From assembly GCF_013359945.1 (NCBI RefSeq), contig NZ_JABWCS010000218.1, positions 62,001 to 126,000 on the forward strand: a stretch of 64,000 nucleotides of DNA, written 5' to 3'. How positions within the stretch are numbered: position 1 is the stretch's first letter; each line of letters opens with the position of its first letter. The stretch is from Paenibacillus agri (lineage in GTDB: Bacteria; Bacillota; Bacilli; Paenibacillales; Paenibacillaceae). The translations under genes and the position numbers were made by a program. A model generated the notes under the pieces. The model made no database searches and was not told where the DNA came from. It saw only the letters and a program-made list of their open reading frames with translations. Shown here one piece after another: positions 42,330-50,756 of the stretch.

Positions 42330-43361
42330 TTACTGTTCCGGATATGCTAGAATCTTGGCAAAGCCTACCGACACCTGTTGACCATGATGAAGCGATCTGA
42401 CCTCGTCGCGAGCCAGGAATGCACGTACCGTGCCATGATCCTGAACATCGACCGACACCTCGGCATAATGACCAAGCACCATAATCTGCTTAATCGTCCC
42501 CTGTAGTCTACTCTCTGCGCCCCCACCGAACTGAATATCTTCCGGCCGGACAGCCACCGTAACTTTACCTGAAAGCTTATTAGGGTTCGGGAAACTCAGT
42601 TCCCCTACCTTAATCCCGCCTTCAGCAACCACCCCCTTCAAGAAGTTCATTTTCCCGATAAACTGGGCCACATATAGTGATTTGGGCTCATCGTATATTT
42701 CCTGCGGAGTGGCAATCTGCTCGATATGTCCATGATTCATCACCACAATCCGGTCAGAAATCGATAAGGCCTCCTCCTGGTCATGCGTGACAAAGACCAT
42801 GGTCAGACCGAGGTCAGCTTGAATCTCGCGCAGTTCCTCCCGCATTTCGTGCCGCAGCTTGGCATCCAGTGCCGAGAACGGCTCATCCAGCAGCAGCACC
42901 GCAGGCTTCAACAGCAGTGAGCGGGCCACGGCGATCCGCTGCTGCTGACCGCCGGACAGCTGTCCAGGATATTTCTTTCCTGCACCCGGCAGACGAACCA
43001 GCTCCAGCACCTGCTCAATTGCCTGATCACGTTCTGCCTTCTTCACCTTGCGGATTTTCAGACCGAACGCCAAATTATCGTACACCGTCATATGCGGCCA
43101 CAGATTGTAGCCCTGAAAGACCATAGAGGTCGGACGTTTCTCCGGTGGTGCTTTTAATACACTTTTACCTTCAATCAGAATGTCTCCGGCATCTGGATCA
43201 AGGAAGCCGCCGATACTGCGCAGCAATGTTGTCTTCCCGCAGCCGGACGGTCCCAAGAGGGTGACCATCTCTCCTTTGCCGACATCCAGTGAAATATCGC
43301 TTACTCCATCGCCTGTTTTATAACGTTTTGTCAGTTTCTGAATGGATAATTGGATTCCCAT
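42330..43361 (-). CDS. ABC importer ATP-binding protein (PotA/FbpC/UgpC type)
   Basis: 343 residues: Walker A GPSGCGKTTLLRSIGG, Q-loop MVFQGYNLWPHMTVYDNLAFG, signature LSGGQQQRIAVARSLL, Walker B VLLLDEPFSALD, H-loop VTHDQEEAL, then a C-terminal TOBE_2 domain (about 240-343, ending TVAVRPEDIQF and onward). This domain order is that of importers for spermidine, iron, sulphate or glycerol-phosphate. GGAGG precedes the ATG by 5 bases. Confidence 0.94.
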   Translation of the reverse strand: MGIQLSIQKLTKRYKTGDGVSDISLDVGKGEMVTLLGPSGCGKTTLLRSIGGFLDPDAGDILIEGKSVLKAPPEKRPTSMVFQGYNLWPHMTVYDNLAFGLKIRKVKKAERDQAIEQVLELVRLPGAGKKYPGQLSGGQQQRIAVARSLLLKPAVLLLDEPFSALDAKLRHEMREELREIQADLGLTMVFVTHDQEEALSISDRIVVMNHGHIEQIATPQEIYDEPKSLYVAQFIGKMNFLKGVVAEGGIKVGELSFPNPNKLSGKVTVAVRPEDIQFGGGAESRLQGTIKQIMVLGHYAEVSVDVQDHGTVRAFLARDEVRSLHHGQQVSVGFAKILAYPEQ

Positions 43362-43387
43362 AATGTCCTCCTGTCCTGCACGTCAGT

Positions 43388-44212
43388 TTATTTGATCTGG
43401 AAGCCGCTCGACAGAACATCCGCGCTGACAAAACGCTGGGCCGCCAGCAGTAAAATAATCGTCGGAGCTGTCAGAATAATTGAGAAGACCGCACCGGCAT
43501 AAGCCGGGTAATCGCTAATAATGCCATACATCACAACAGGCATCGTTCTGAAATTGGGTACGCCGACGAGGAACGTCCCTTGCGCTTCATCCAGAGAGTT
43601 GAGAAAGGTAAAGATTGAAGCGACGATAATACCTGGCATCGCCATCGGCAGCGTAATACTGCGGAAGACCCGGAACGGGCTTGCCCCTACGTCGCGGGCC
43701 GATTCTTCCTGCGCCGTGTGAACATTACGGAACGCTGAGGTCGGAATCCAGGTCATGTACATCAGCACGTTGATGATATGAATCAGAATGACGCCGAGCA
43801 GGGTGTTCATCAGACCAAGCTTATAGAACAGCACTGCGATGGAGACGTATAGCCCCATTTTAGGAAAGGCGTGCGTCAGCAGGAACGAGAACAAGAAGAA
43901 CTTGCTGAGCGGAAAACGAATTCGGGCAAAGGCATACGCTGCCGGAACACAAAGCACGATCGATACAGCAGTAACGATAGTAGCGATCAGGAAGGAAAGA
44001 GCGATAGACTGCGAGACTCCCTCCTGCTGGAAGACAAACTTCCACCATTTCAGCGACCATTCCCTAGGAAGCATGTCCGGGTAATTCCAGTTCCCTGTAA
44101 ATGCGAGAATAGCCAGGTTCAACAGAGGTCCCATGAAAAAGATCACGAAGATGATTAGAGCGACAAATTCGATAATTTTCTTTGGACCCAGTGATTTTAA
44201 ATACCACTTCAT
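43388..44212 (-). CDS. ABC transporter permease, second subunit (PotC/UgpE type)
   Basis: 274 residues from the ATG at 44212; a TTG 21 bases upstream in the same frame starts at the Shine-Dalgarno region and is less likely. Six membrane helices, BPD_transp_1 EAA loop EESARDVGASPFRVFRSITLP. It partners the permease at 40286. Placed between the regulator and the ATPase gene, with short gaps on both sides. Confidence 0.92.
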   Translation of the reverse strand: MKWYLKSLGPKKIIEFVALIIFVIFFMGPLLNLAILAFTGNWNYPDMLPREWSLKWWKFVFQQEGVSQSIALSFLIATIVTAVSIVLCVPAAYAFARIRFPLSKFFLFSFLLTHAFPKMGLYVSIAVLFYKLGLMNTLLGVILIHIINVLMYMTWIPTSAFRNVHTAQEESARDVGASPFRVFRSITLPMAMPGIIVASIFTFLNSLDEAQGTFLVGVPNFRTMPVVMYGIISDYPAYAGAVFSIILTAPTIILLLAAQRFVSADVLSSGFQIK

Positions 44213-44236
44213 TACATGTCCTGCTCCTTCCAATCA

Positions 44237-45253
44237 TTAAGTGTCCTGATGTGATGTAGAATGCCTGATCACCAGTTCAGGCTTAAGCTCCAGTATTGTC
44301 TCTTTGACAGAATTCTCGCGAATCAGCTTGTCTAGCATGACACAGGCAACATGGCCCATTTGCTGGGTATCGACTCGAATGGTCGTTAAGGGCGGGTTCG
44401 TGATAGAAGAAATATCTATATCATCGAAGCCCATTACCGCCACTTGCTCCGGGACGCTAAGGCCTTGCTCGTGCAAAAATTTCATGGCCCCCAGCCCGAT
44501 CATGTCATTGGTACCGAATACTGCAGTATAAGCCCCTTGTCTAAAATGCTCCCAATGTTCGCTCATCGCTCTGTAGCCTGCTTCGAACGTTGAGGCTACG
44601 GGATAGGCGATAGCATCTTCCGAGATATCCAGGTGATGCTCCTGCATATAGTCCCGAAATCCCTCCAGCCGCAAATGATGGCTTCGATGGTCCTGCGGAC
44701 CGGCCAGCATGAAGATCTTGCGGTGTCCAAGGCCGGTTAAATGCCGGGCAGCCTCACGCCCCCCTTCCTGATCCCGGTTCACGATATGAACCACACCATC
44801 CACATTCGTGGAGCCGTTAACCATTACATAAGGAACGCCGAATTTACTAATATGATCGATCACATTCTGCTCCAGGCGGCTGATCAAGATCAGCCCGTCT
44901 ACCCGCTTCTCCATCATGAAATCGGCGGATCTTAGCGACATTTCATGGTCCGTCGTTACAAATACGGAGTAATTCATCCTTGCAGCTGTAGCCAGAATGG
45001 CGTCGATGATTTTACCGTAAAAGGGATGGGACACGATGGGATAATCCCTCCGGTAGATCAGAATCCCGATATTATGCGTACGCTGCAAGACCATCGCTCT
45101 GGCGATCGCATTCGGCTTGTACTGCAGCTCCTGAATCACCTTCAGAACCTTGTCTTTGGCCTCCTGGCTTGTATAACCATGTCCCGAAATCACTCTGGAT
45201 ACAGTAGACTTGGATACACCTGATAGAAGAGCGATCTCTTTGATATTGCTCAT
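44237..45253 (-). CDS. LacI-family transcriptional regulator heading the ABC-CehA-GDPD operon
   Basis: 338 residues. Helix-turn-helix and hinge: KEIALLSGVSKSTVSRVISG, then YKPNAIARAMV. Sensor domain with the type 1 binding-protein fold (NIGILIYRRDYPIVSHPFYG, MMEKRVDGLILISRLE, VFGTNDMIGLGAMKFL, VMGFDDIDISSITNPPLTTI). It lies first in the operon and a cre/LacI-like palindrome is 23 bases upstream of its start, fitting autoregulation. CGGAGG precedes the ATG. The inducer should resemble the transported solute. Confidence 0.92.
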   Translation of the reverse strand: MSNIKEIALLSGVSKSTVSRVISGHGYTSQEAKDKVLKVIQELQYKPNAIARAMVLQRTHNIGILIYRRDYPIVSHPFYGKIIDAILATAARMNYSVFVTTDHEMSLRSADFMMEKRVDGLILISRLEQNVIDHISKFGVPYVMVNGSTNVDGVVHIVNRDQEGGREAARHLTGLGHRKIFMLAGPQDHRSHHLRLEGFRDYMQEHHLDISEDAIAYPVASTFEAGYRAMSEHWEHFRQGAYTAVFGTNDMIGLGAMKFLHEQGLSVPEQVAVMGFDDIDISSITNPPLTTIRVDTQQMGHVACVMLDKLIRENSVKETILELKPELVIRHSTSHQDT

Positions 45254-45275
45254 AGCTTACCTCCGCTTATAGGTA

Positions 45276-45289
45276 TGAGATCGTTCCCA
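45276..45289. promoter_or_regulatory. LacI/CcpA-type operator of the ABC-CehA-GDPD operon
   Basis: TGAGATCGTTCCCA matches the cre consensus TGWNANCGNTNWCA at 13 of 14 positions on either strand. Lying between promoter and LacI start, it is either the operator of this LacI protein or a CcpA site. A second weaker CGTTC..GAACG pair lies at 45420-45440. Confidence 0.55.
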
Positions 45290-45609
45290 CATCTATAAGA
45301 TACCGTCCGAATATAAGTTTGGTATTAACCGAATCGAACGGATACGTAAAGAAAAAACGCTGGGTAATCACATTGTTCGCCGAAAATTTTCATTAATTTC
45401 TATATCATTCAATTAAAAGCGTTCTAATATAAAGGGAACGTTAAAATGATTTTCAGTACGTAAAAACAAAATGAACAAAGCGAAATAGCCGAAGCAGTGA
45501 GGTGATCGACAAGATCCACCGTGGCTGACAGCAGGATTCCTATATTAAATGTTATGGTCATAGGTTATACTTATAAGAGAAGTGATTTAACACCGGGGAG
45601 TTTTGGAAT
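45290..45609. other. Divergent intergenic region LacI / LysR
   Basis: Holds the promoters of the two divergent regulators. Besides the CGTTC-N11-GAACG pair at 45420-45440 and AT-rich tracts, no strong site was recognised. The LysR start is preceded by GGGGAG at 45595-45600. Confidence 0.4.
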
Positions 45610-46527
45610 ATGGAATTCAGACAATTACAATATGCACTACAAATCGCTGCCGAAAGAAATTTCTCGCGGGCAGCAGAGAAGCTGCATATCGCTCAGCCTT
45701 CGCTCAGCCAGCAGCTCTCCAAGCTGGAAAAGGAGCTGGGGGTCCTGCTCTTCCAGCGGAATACCAGCTCCGTTGAGCTGACCCATGCCGGGACAAAATT
45801 TGTAGAGCAAGCCCAGATCATTATCGATGCTGTAGAGCTGCTCCGCCAGGAAATGTCCGATATCTCGGAGCTGCGTTCCGGCCGTGTCGTGGTCGGCAGC
45901 ATGCCGATTACAGGCGCACATTTGCTTCCGCATGTGCTGCCGATCTTCAAGCAAAGCTATCCGGAGATTGAGATTGCGCTGCTCGAAGACTCCTCTATGA
46001 ATCTGGAGAAGCTGACCGCTGGGGGACAAACCGACCTTAGTCTGCTGTCTCTCCCTTTAGAGGTTCCTGCACTGGCCTATGAAGTGCTGGGAGAGGAACG
46101 GATTGATCTGGCGGTTCCCGCCGATCACCCTCTTGCAGCCCGCAGCAAGGATGGAATCCGCACTTCGCTGGAGGAGCTGAAGAATGAGCCTTTTATTGTA
46201 CTGAAGGAAGGCCAGGGCTTCCGCAAGCTGACCATTGAGCTGTGCAGGGAGGCGGGGTTTGAGCCGAAGATTGTTTTTGAGAGCAACAATATGGAGACCG
46301 TGCAGTCACTGGTGGCTACAGGCATGGGGGTTACGCTTGTGCCTCATTTCATCGCCCGGGCACCGCGCAGTGAATTTGTGCCTGTCTACCTGCCGCTGGC
46401 TGAGCCTGTACCGAGCCGGACGCTGGTCTTCGCATACCGCCGGGGCCGTTATCTCTCCAAGGCAGCGGAAGCTTTTATGAAGACGTTTCGCACAACTGTG
46501 GCTGCTCTGACGGATGAAGAAGCATAA
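45610..46527 (+). CDS. LysR-family transcriptional regulator
   Basis: 305 residues, normal length. N-terminal helix-turn-helix MEFRQLQYALQIAAERNFSR, AAEKLHIAQPSLSQQLSKLE, with the standard wing ELGVLLFQRNTSSVELTHAG. Effector domain about 92-290 in the type 2 binding-protein fold (VVVGSMPITGAHLLPHVLP, GMGVTLVPHFIA). Divergent from the LacI operon but not obviously connected to it, and no metabolic gene adjoins it, so the target is unknown. CynR/YwfK-like at a guess. Confidence 0.92.
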   Translation: MEFRQLQYALQIAAERNFSRAAEKLHIAQPSLSQQLSKLEKELGVLLFQRNTSSVELTHAGTKFVEQAQIIIDAVELLRQEMSDISELRSGRVVVGSMPITGAHLLPHVLPIFKQSYPEIEIALLEDSSMNLEKLTAGGQTDLSLLSLPLEVPALAYEVLGEERIDLAVPADHPLAARSKDGIRTSLEELKNEPFIVLKEGQGFRKLTIELCREAGFEPKIVFESNNMETVQSLVATGMGVTLVPHFIARAPRSEFVPVYLPLAEPVPSRTLVFAYRRGRYLSKAAEAFMKTFRTTVAALTDEEA

Positions 46528-46603
46528 CAGCATACTATGCAAAAACTGTTATCCTCTGCTATGAGATAAACCCGGCGTTTACTGTCGGGTCCTTACACAT
46601 GAG

Positions 46604-46645
46604 AAAAGCCGCGGACACCTTGCAAGGTTGTCCGGCGGCTTCTTT
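46604..46645. terminator. Bidirectional terminator between LysR and the small gene
   Basis: AGCCGC.GGACA..CCTT / AAGG..TGTCC.GCGGCT with T-rich flanks on both strands, serving the two convergent genes. Confidence 0.85.
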
Positions 46646-46673
46646 CGTCTCCATATTTAGAACATCTGCAGCC

Positions 46674-46871
46674 TTATTTACGTAAATTATGCTGAGTAAT
46701 CAATCGGTTCTGATCATCAGAGAGTCTTGCAGTGCTTTCGTCCACCAGTCCTTTGGTTCCGGGATTGCCGGTCTTGTCCTCGATGAACTCGCGCAACGCG
46801 TTGCTCTGAATCTCAGCGGATTCCTTTGCGGATTGGTTCTGTTCCTGTTTGGTATTGTTGTCTTTACTCAA
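46674..46871 (-). CDS. Small hydrophilic protein of unknown function
   Basis: 65 residues, very rich in Gln, Asn, Lys, Glu and Ser; no cysteine, no hydrophobic core or membrane helix. I do not recognise it. The start is a TTG at 46871 with a strong AGGAGG 10 bases upstream, which argues it is translated. Composition recalls small spore or stress proteins of Bacillaceae (disordered), but there is no diagnostic motif. It has its own terminator and faces the T-box promoter of proB. Confidence 0.6.
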   Translation of the reverse strand: MSKDNNTKQEQNQSAKESAEIQSNALREFIEDKTGNPGTKGLVDESTARLSDDQNRLITQHNLRK

Positions 46872-46982
46872 GTTGCATCCACCTCCTGGTAACAGATTAT
46901 AAGTATTTTACCCGTTCTCCCCGAGGATAAACATCTTTTTCAGGACACTTTAGTCTCCTAAAATAAAAAGGCCGTCCACCCT

Positions 46983-47011
46983 TTGCAAACCGCCCTTTGC
47001 CATGTTATTCT
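46983..47011 (+). promoter_or_regulatory. SigA-type promoter of the proline operon
   Basis: TTGCAA (46983-46988), exactly 17 bases, TATTCT (47006-47011). It sits just upstream of the T-box leader. Confidence 0.6.
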
Positions 47012-47024
47012 ATAGGACAAATAC

Positions 47025-47266
47025 TGAAACGTGCTGACGGGACCAGTAAGAACGAGTCCACCCGCGCCCAGAGAGTAAATTCCGGAAGGCTGAGAGAATT
47101 TACCGCGGTTTTGTTCTGAAGCCTACCCCTGAGCGGCCTGCATGCAGCAGGACGGACCCTCCCGTTATGAGAATGAAGTCGGATGAACCCTCATCAATGA
47201 AGGTGGTACCGCGGAAGTGAATTCAAGCTTTCGTCCTTTGCTAAGTCTAAGGATGGGGGCTTTTTT
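47025..47266 (+). promoter_or_regulatory. T-box riboswitch, proline (tRNA-Pro) type
   Basis: The T-box sequence AATGAAGGTGGTACCGCGG is at 47196-47214. Upstream is a stem I with AGTAA, GGCTGAGAGAATT and, in the expected place, GAAG-CCT-ACCCCTGAG, where CCT (Pro) is the likely specifier codon. The terminator is AAGCTTTCGTCCTT / AAGGATGGGGGCTT (47225-47238 / 47249-47262) followed by T residues. Uncharged tRNA-Pro should favour antitermination and raise proBAC expression when proline is short. Confidence 0.9.
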
Positions 47267-47321
47267 GCATTTACCCAGAATTCAGAAGATTCTTATCAAT
47301 CTTGAGGAAGTGAAGCACAAA

Positions 47322-48425
47322 GTGACGACAAGAATAGTGGTCAAAATCGGCAGCAGCTCGCTGACCGGACCGGAGGGCGGCCTGAACCATGCCGCTATCG
47401 CCTTCTTCGCAGCCGAGATTGCCGGGCTGCGCGAGAGGGGTGCGGAGGTGCTGCTGGTCACCTCCGGAGCGGTAGCCGCCGGGTTCCGCAGCATCGGCTA
47501 CCCGGTGCGCCCGCGGCTGCTGCATGAGAAGCAAGCCGCTGCCGCAGTAGGCCAGGCGCTGCTTATGCAGGCCTACCAAGAGGCTTTCACCAAGCATGGT
47601 ATCATCGCAGCGCAAATCCTGCTCACCCGGACTGACTTTTGCAGCCGCCGGGCCATGAACAATGCCGTAATGACCGTGGAAGAGCTGCTCCGGCAGGGGG
47701 CTGTACCCGTATTCAATGAGAACGACACGGTCTCTGTCGATGAATTGAAGTTCGGCGACAATGACACGCTGTCAGCACTGGTCGCCAATCTGCTCAAGGC
47801 TTCCCACCTCTTGGTACTTACGGATATGGACGGCCTGTACAGTGGTGATCCGCGCACAACGCCGGATGCTGTGAAGTATCATCAAGTTGATGAGATCACG
47901 CCCGAGATATACGCGATCGCCGGGGGAGCTGGCTCCAGTGTCGGTACCGGTGGCATGCGCTCCAAGATCGATGCCGCCAAGATTGCTACGCGTGGCGGTG
48001 TCCCGGTCTTCATCGGCAGGGCCGCCGATCCGGGCGATCTCCGGCTTGCAGCCGACGGAACCGGCAAAGGCACTTACTTCGCCACTACCCTATCTTCTCT
48101 GCCGGTTAAGAAGCAATGGCTGGGTTTCATGTCTACCCCACTCGGCACCTTGCATATTGATGCAGGAGCCGTTGAAGCTCTACTTAACGGCGGGCACAGC
48201 CTGCTCCCGATCGGGGTCAAGCAAACTGACGGCAGCTTTCATGCTGGCGATGTTGTTGAGGTGCTGGGACCGGACGCTCATCTGCTGGGGCGCGGCATTG
48301 TCAATTATGACGACAGCCAGCTCCGCAGCATCCAAGGATTGCCCAGCCGCGAAATCGTGCCGAAGCTCGGAGAGGTTCACCGGTTGGAGGTTATCCACCG
48401 CGACGAATGGATTACACTGAGATAA
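47322..48425 (+). CDS. proB: Glutamate 5-kinase
   Basis: First step of proline synthesis: glutamate to glutamyl-5-phosphate. About 367 residues from a GTG at 47322, the E. coli length; the Shine-Dalgarno (GAGG, 14 bases upstream) is weak, so a GTG at 47310 is possible. N-terminal amino-acid kinase domain: RIVVKIGSSSLTG, VLLVTSGAVAAGF, VPVFNENDTVSVDELKFGDND, LTDMDGLYSGDPR, GTGGMRSKIDAAKIA. C-terminal PUA domain about 275-367. The upstream open frame crosses the T-box terminator and is not coding. Confidence 0.95.
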   Translation: MTTRIVVKIGSSSLTGPEGGLNHAAIAFFAAEIAGLRERGAEVLLVTSGAVAAGFRSIGYPVRPRLLHEKQAAAAVGQALLMQAYQEAFTKHGIIAAQILLTRTDFCSRRAMNNAVMTVEELLRQGAVPVFNENDTVSVDELKFGDNDTLSALVANLLKASHLLVLTDMDGLYSGDPRTTPDAVKYHQVDEITPEIYAIAGGAGSSVGTGGMRSKIDAAKIATRGGVPVFIGRAADPGDLRLAADGTGKGTYFATTLSSLPVKKQWLGFMSTPLGTLHIDAGAVEALLNGGHSLLPIGVKQTDGSFHAGDVVEVLGPDAHLLGRGIVNYDDSQLRSIQGLPSREIVPKLGEVHRLEVIHRDEWITLR

Positions 48426-48467
48426 GAGGGTCTTTTTCATACTATTTATAATCAGGGGGGAAATATT

Positions 48468-49715
48468 ATGAGTGAAGTTGTAAACAAAGCAACCTTGGCC
48501 AAAGAGACCGTAGGATCCTTAGTTAAATTGACCACCGACCAGAAAAATGAAGCCTTGCTGGTGATGGCTGCAGCGCTTCAGCATGAAGCAGCTGCGATTA
48601 TCGCCGCCAACGCTGAAGATCTGGAGCGCGGACGTCAGAATGGCACGCCAGAATCGATGCTGGATCGGCTGGCACTGGATGAGCTTCGGATTGCGGGGAT
48701 CGCTGAAGGACTGCGGCAAATTGCCGTACTACCCGACCCAGTAGGTGACACCTTGGAAACCTTTGAACGGCCGAACGGCCTGTCTGTTGAGAAAATCCGC
48801 GTGCCACTGGGCGTGATCGGCATCATCTATGAAGCCCGTCCCAACGTCACAGTGGATGCGGCAGGACTCTGCCTGAAGACTGGCAACGCAGTTGTGCTGC
48901 GTGGCGGCTCTTCCGCCCTTTCCTCCAACCGAAAGATCGTGGAAGTGTTGCATAAGGCCCTGGCCACAACAGCGCTCCCGCCAAATGCCCTGCAACTGAT
49001 CGAAGACCCTAGCCGTGCTTCTGTCGATGAAATGCTGAAGCTGAACGGTCTGCTGGATGTCATCATCCCGCGCGGCGGCAGCTCTTTGATCCAGAACGTG
49101 GTAATGAATGCTACCGTACCTGTCATTGAGACTGGTGCCGGGATCTGCCATACGTATCTGGATGCGGATGCAGATCCGGAAATGGCGCTTAATATCAGCC
49201 TTAACGCCAAGGCCCAGCGTCCTTCCGTCTGCAACTCCATGGAAACCTTGATTGTAAACCGGGACTATGCACAGGTCCATCTGCCAGCGCTGGCTGAAGC
49301 CTTCCGCGAAGCCAATGTAGAACTACGCGGCTGTCCAGAGACCGTGGCTCTTGTGCCTTGGGCGCTTCCGGCGACGGAGCAAGACTATGCGACAGAATAT
49401 AACGATTATATTCTGAACATCAAAATCGTCGGGGATTTGGATGAAGCAATGGGGCATATTGAACGATACGGAACTAAACATTCGGAGTGTATCGTGTCTG
49501 AAACTACCGACCATGTAGCCCGCTTCCTGCAAGAAGTCGACGCGGCTGCCGTATACCATAATGCTTCCACCCGTTTCACTGACGGCTTCGAATTCGGATT
49601 CGGAGCTGAGATCGGCATCAGCACGCAGAAGCTGCACGCCCGTGGTCCTATGGGACTCCCAGCACTTACATCAACAAAATATAAAGTATACGGCAACGGC
49701 CAGATCCGGGGCTAA
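48468..49715 (+). CDS. proA: Gamma-glutamyl phosphate reductase
   Basis: Second step of proline synthesis: glutamyl-5-phosphate + NADPH to glutamate semialdehyde. 415 residues, standard. Aldehyde-dehydrogenase-like fold with EKIRVPLGVIGIIYEARPNV, AVVLRGGSSALSSN, IIPRGGSSLIQNV, and the catalytic Cys in NAKAQRPSVCNSMETL. GGGGGG-AAATATT precedes the ATG. 42 bases after proB. Confidence 0.97.
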   Translation: MSEVVNKATLAKETVGSLVKLTTDQKNEALLVMAAALQHEAAAIIAANAEDLERGRQNGTPESMLDRLALDELRIAGIAEGLRQIAVLPDPVGDTLETFERPNGLSVEKIRVPLGVIGIIYEARPNVTVDAAGLCLKTGNAVVLRGGSSALSSNRKIVEVLHKALATTALPPNALQLIEDPSRASVDEMLKLNGLLDVIIPRGGSSLIQNVVMNATVPVIETGAGICHTYLDADADPEMALNISLNAKAQRPSVCNSMETLIVNRDYAQVHLPALAEAFREANVELRGCPETVALVPWALPATEQDYATEYNDYILNIKIVGDLDEAMGHIERYGTKHSECIVSETTDHVARFLQEVDAAAVYHNASTRFTDGFEFGFGAEIGISTQKLHARGPMGLPALTSTKYKVYGNGQIRG

Positions 49716-49743
49716 ATTCATTATTCAAAGGGGCGTTAACCTT

Positions 49744-50613
49744 ATGTGTCAACAGCAATCCATTCCATTGCTTAATCATGAGATCGTGTTCTACGGTGCG
49801 GGCTCCATGGCTGAAGCTATTGTCCGCGGATTGATTAACCGCAATGTGGTATCTTCGCAAAATATCATCATGCTGAACCGCAGCAGCAACGAACGCCTGG
49901 CTGAGCTTCGGGCCCGCTATGGCGTTCAGGGATCGAATGACCCTGAGCAGAAAAACGGGTATCTCCGCAGCGCTCCCGTGATTGTGCTGGCTATGAAACC
50001 AAAGGATACCGCAGAGGCCTTGCGCCATCTGGGACCGCTGCTCTCTCCCGGCCAGCTTGTCATCTCGGTGATTGCCGGAATGTCCATCCGCACGATGCAA
50101 GGGCTGCTAGGCACTCCGCAGCCTGTTGTACGCTCGATGCCCAACACTTCCAGCTCCATCGGGCTTGGCGCAACCGGCCTGGCCTTCTCCAAAGAAGTGG
50201 ATGAAGACAGCCGCCGTCTGGCACTTAACATCTTCGATGCGGTAGGCATCACAACCGTTATCGATGAGGAACGCATGGAGACGCTGACTGGCATCTCCGG
50301 CAGCGGTCCTGCCTACATCTACTACATGATGGAGGCCATGATCGCCGCCGGTATCCGTGGCGGGCTATCCTCTGAGCAAAGTGCGGAGCTGACGGTCCAG
50401 ACCGTACTCGGCGCAGCCCGGATGGTACAGCAGACCGGTGAGGAACCGGCGGCCCTGCGCAAGAAGGTTACCTCGCCGAACGGTTCCACCCAGGCGGCGC
50501 TTGAAGTACTAGAGCGCGGTGATTTCTTCGAGAACGTCATCGCTGCGGTGAACCGCTGTGCGGAACGCTCTCGCGAAATGGGAACGGCGCTGGAGAAAGA
50601 ACTGCAGCAATAG
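49744..50613 (+). CDS. proC: Pyrroline-5-carboxylate reductase
   Basis: Last step of proline synthesis: P5C + NAD(P)H to proline. 289 residues from the ATG at 49744, with AAAGGGG about 9 bases upstream; an open frame extends into proA and is not real. Rossmann motif IVFYGAGSMAEAIVRGL, dimer/active-site segments VVRSMPNTSSSIG, GSGPAYIYYMMEAM and VTSPNGSTQAALEVLE. All three pathway genes being in one T-box-controlled operon gives single-point control. Confidence 0.95.
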   Translation: MCQQQSIPLLNHEIVFYGAGSMAEAIVRGLINRNVVSSQNIIMLNRSSNERLAELRARYGVQGSNDPEQKNGYLRSAPVIVLAMKPKDTAEALRHLGPLLSPGQLVISVIAGMSIRTMQGLLGTPQPVVRSMPNTSSSIGLGATGLAFSKEVDEDSRRLALNIFDAVGITTVIDEERMETLTGISGSGPAYIYYMMEAMIAAGIRGGLSSEQSAELTVQTVLGAARMVQQTGEEPAALRKKVTSPNGSTQAALEVLERGDFFENVIAAVNRCAERSREMGTALEKELQQ

Positions 50614-50667
50614 AAATTCCCTGAGACCCACATTTACAGACTACAGCAGCTATAACCAAAAAATGCA

Positions 50668-50712
50668 AAGCGGGCGTTTCCCCATAATGGGAGAAGCGCC
50701 CGCTTTCCTGTT
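50668..50712. terminator. Bidirectional terminator between proC and GH3
   Basis: AGCGGGCG.TTCCCCA / TGGGAGAAGCGCCCGCT with T-rich tails on both sides, between convergent genes. Confidence 0.9.
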
Positions 50713-50756
50713 TTCATAACGAAAAAAGATATCCTTTACGATACAACGAAGCCGGT

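Noticed and set aside
47217..47321. N-terminal extension of ProB
   Set aside because: It would be encoded by the T-box antiterminator/terminator sequence; the conserved protein starts at RIVVKIGSSS.
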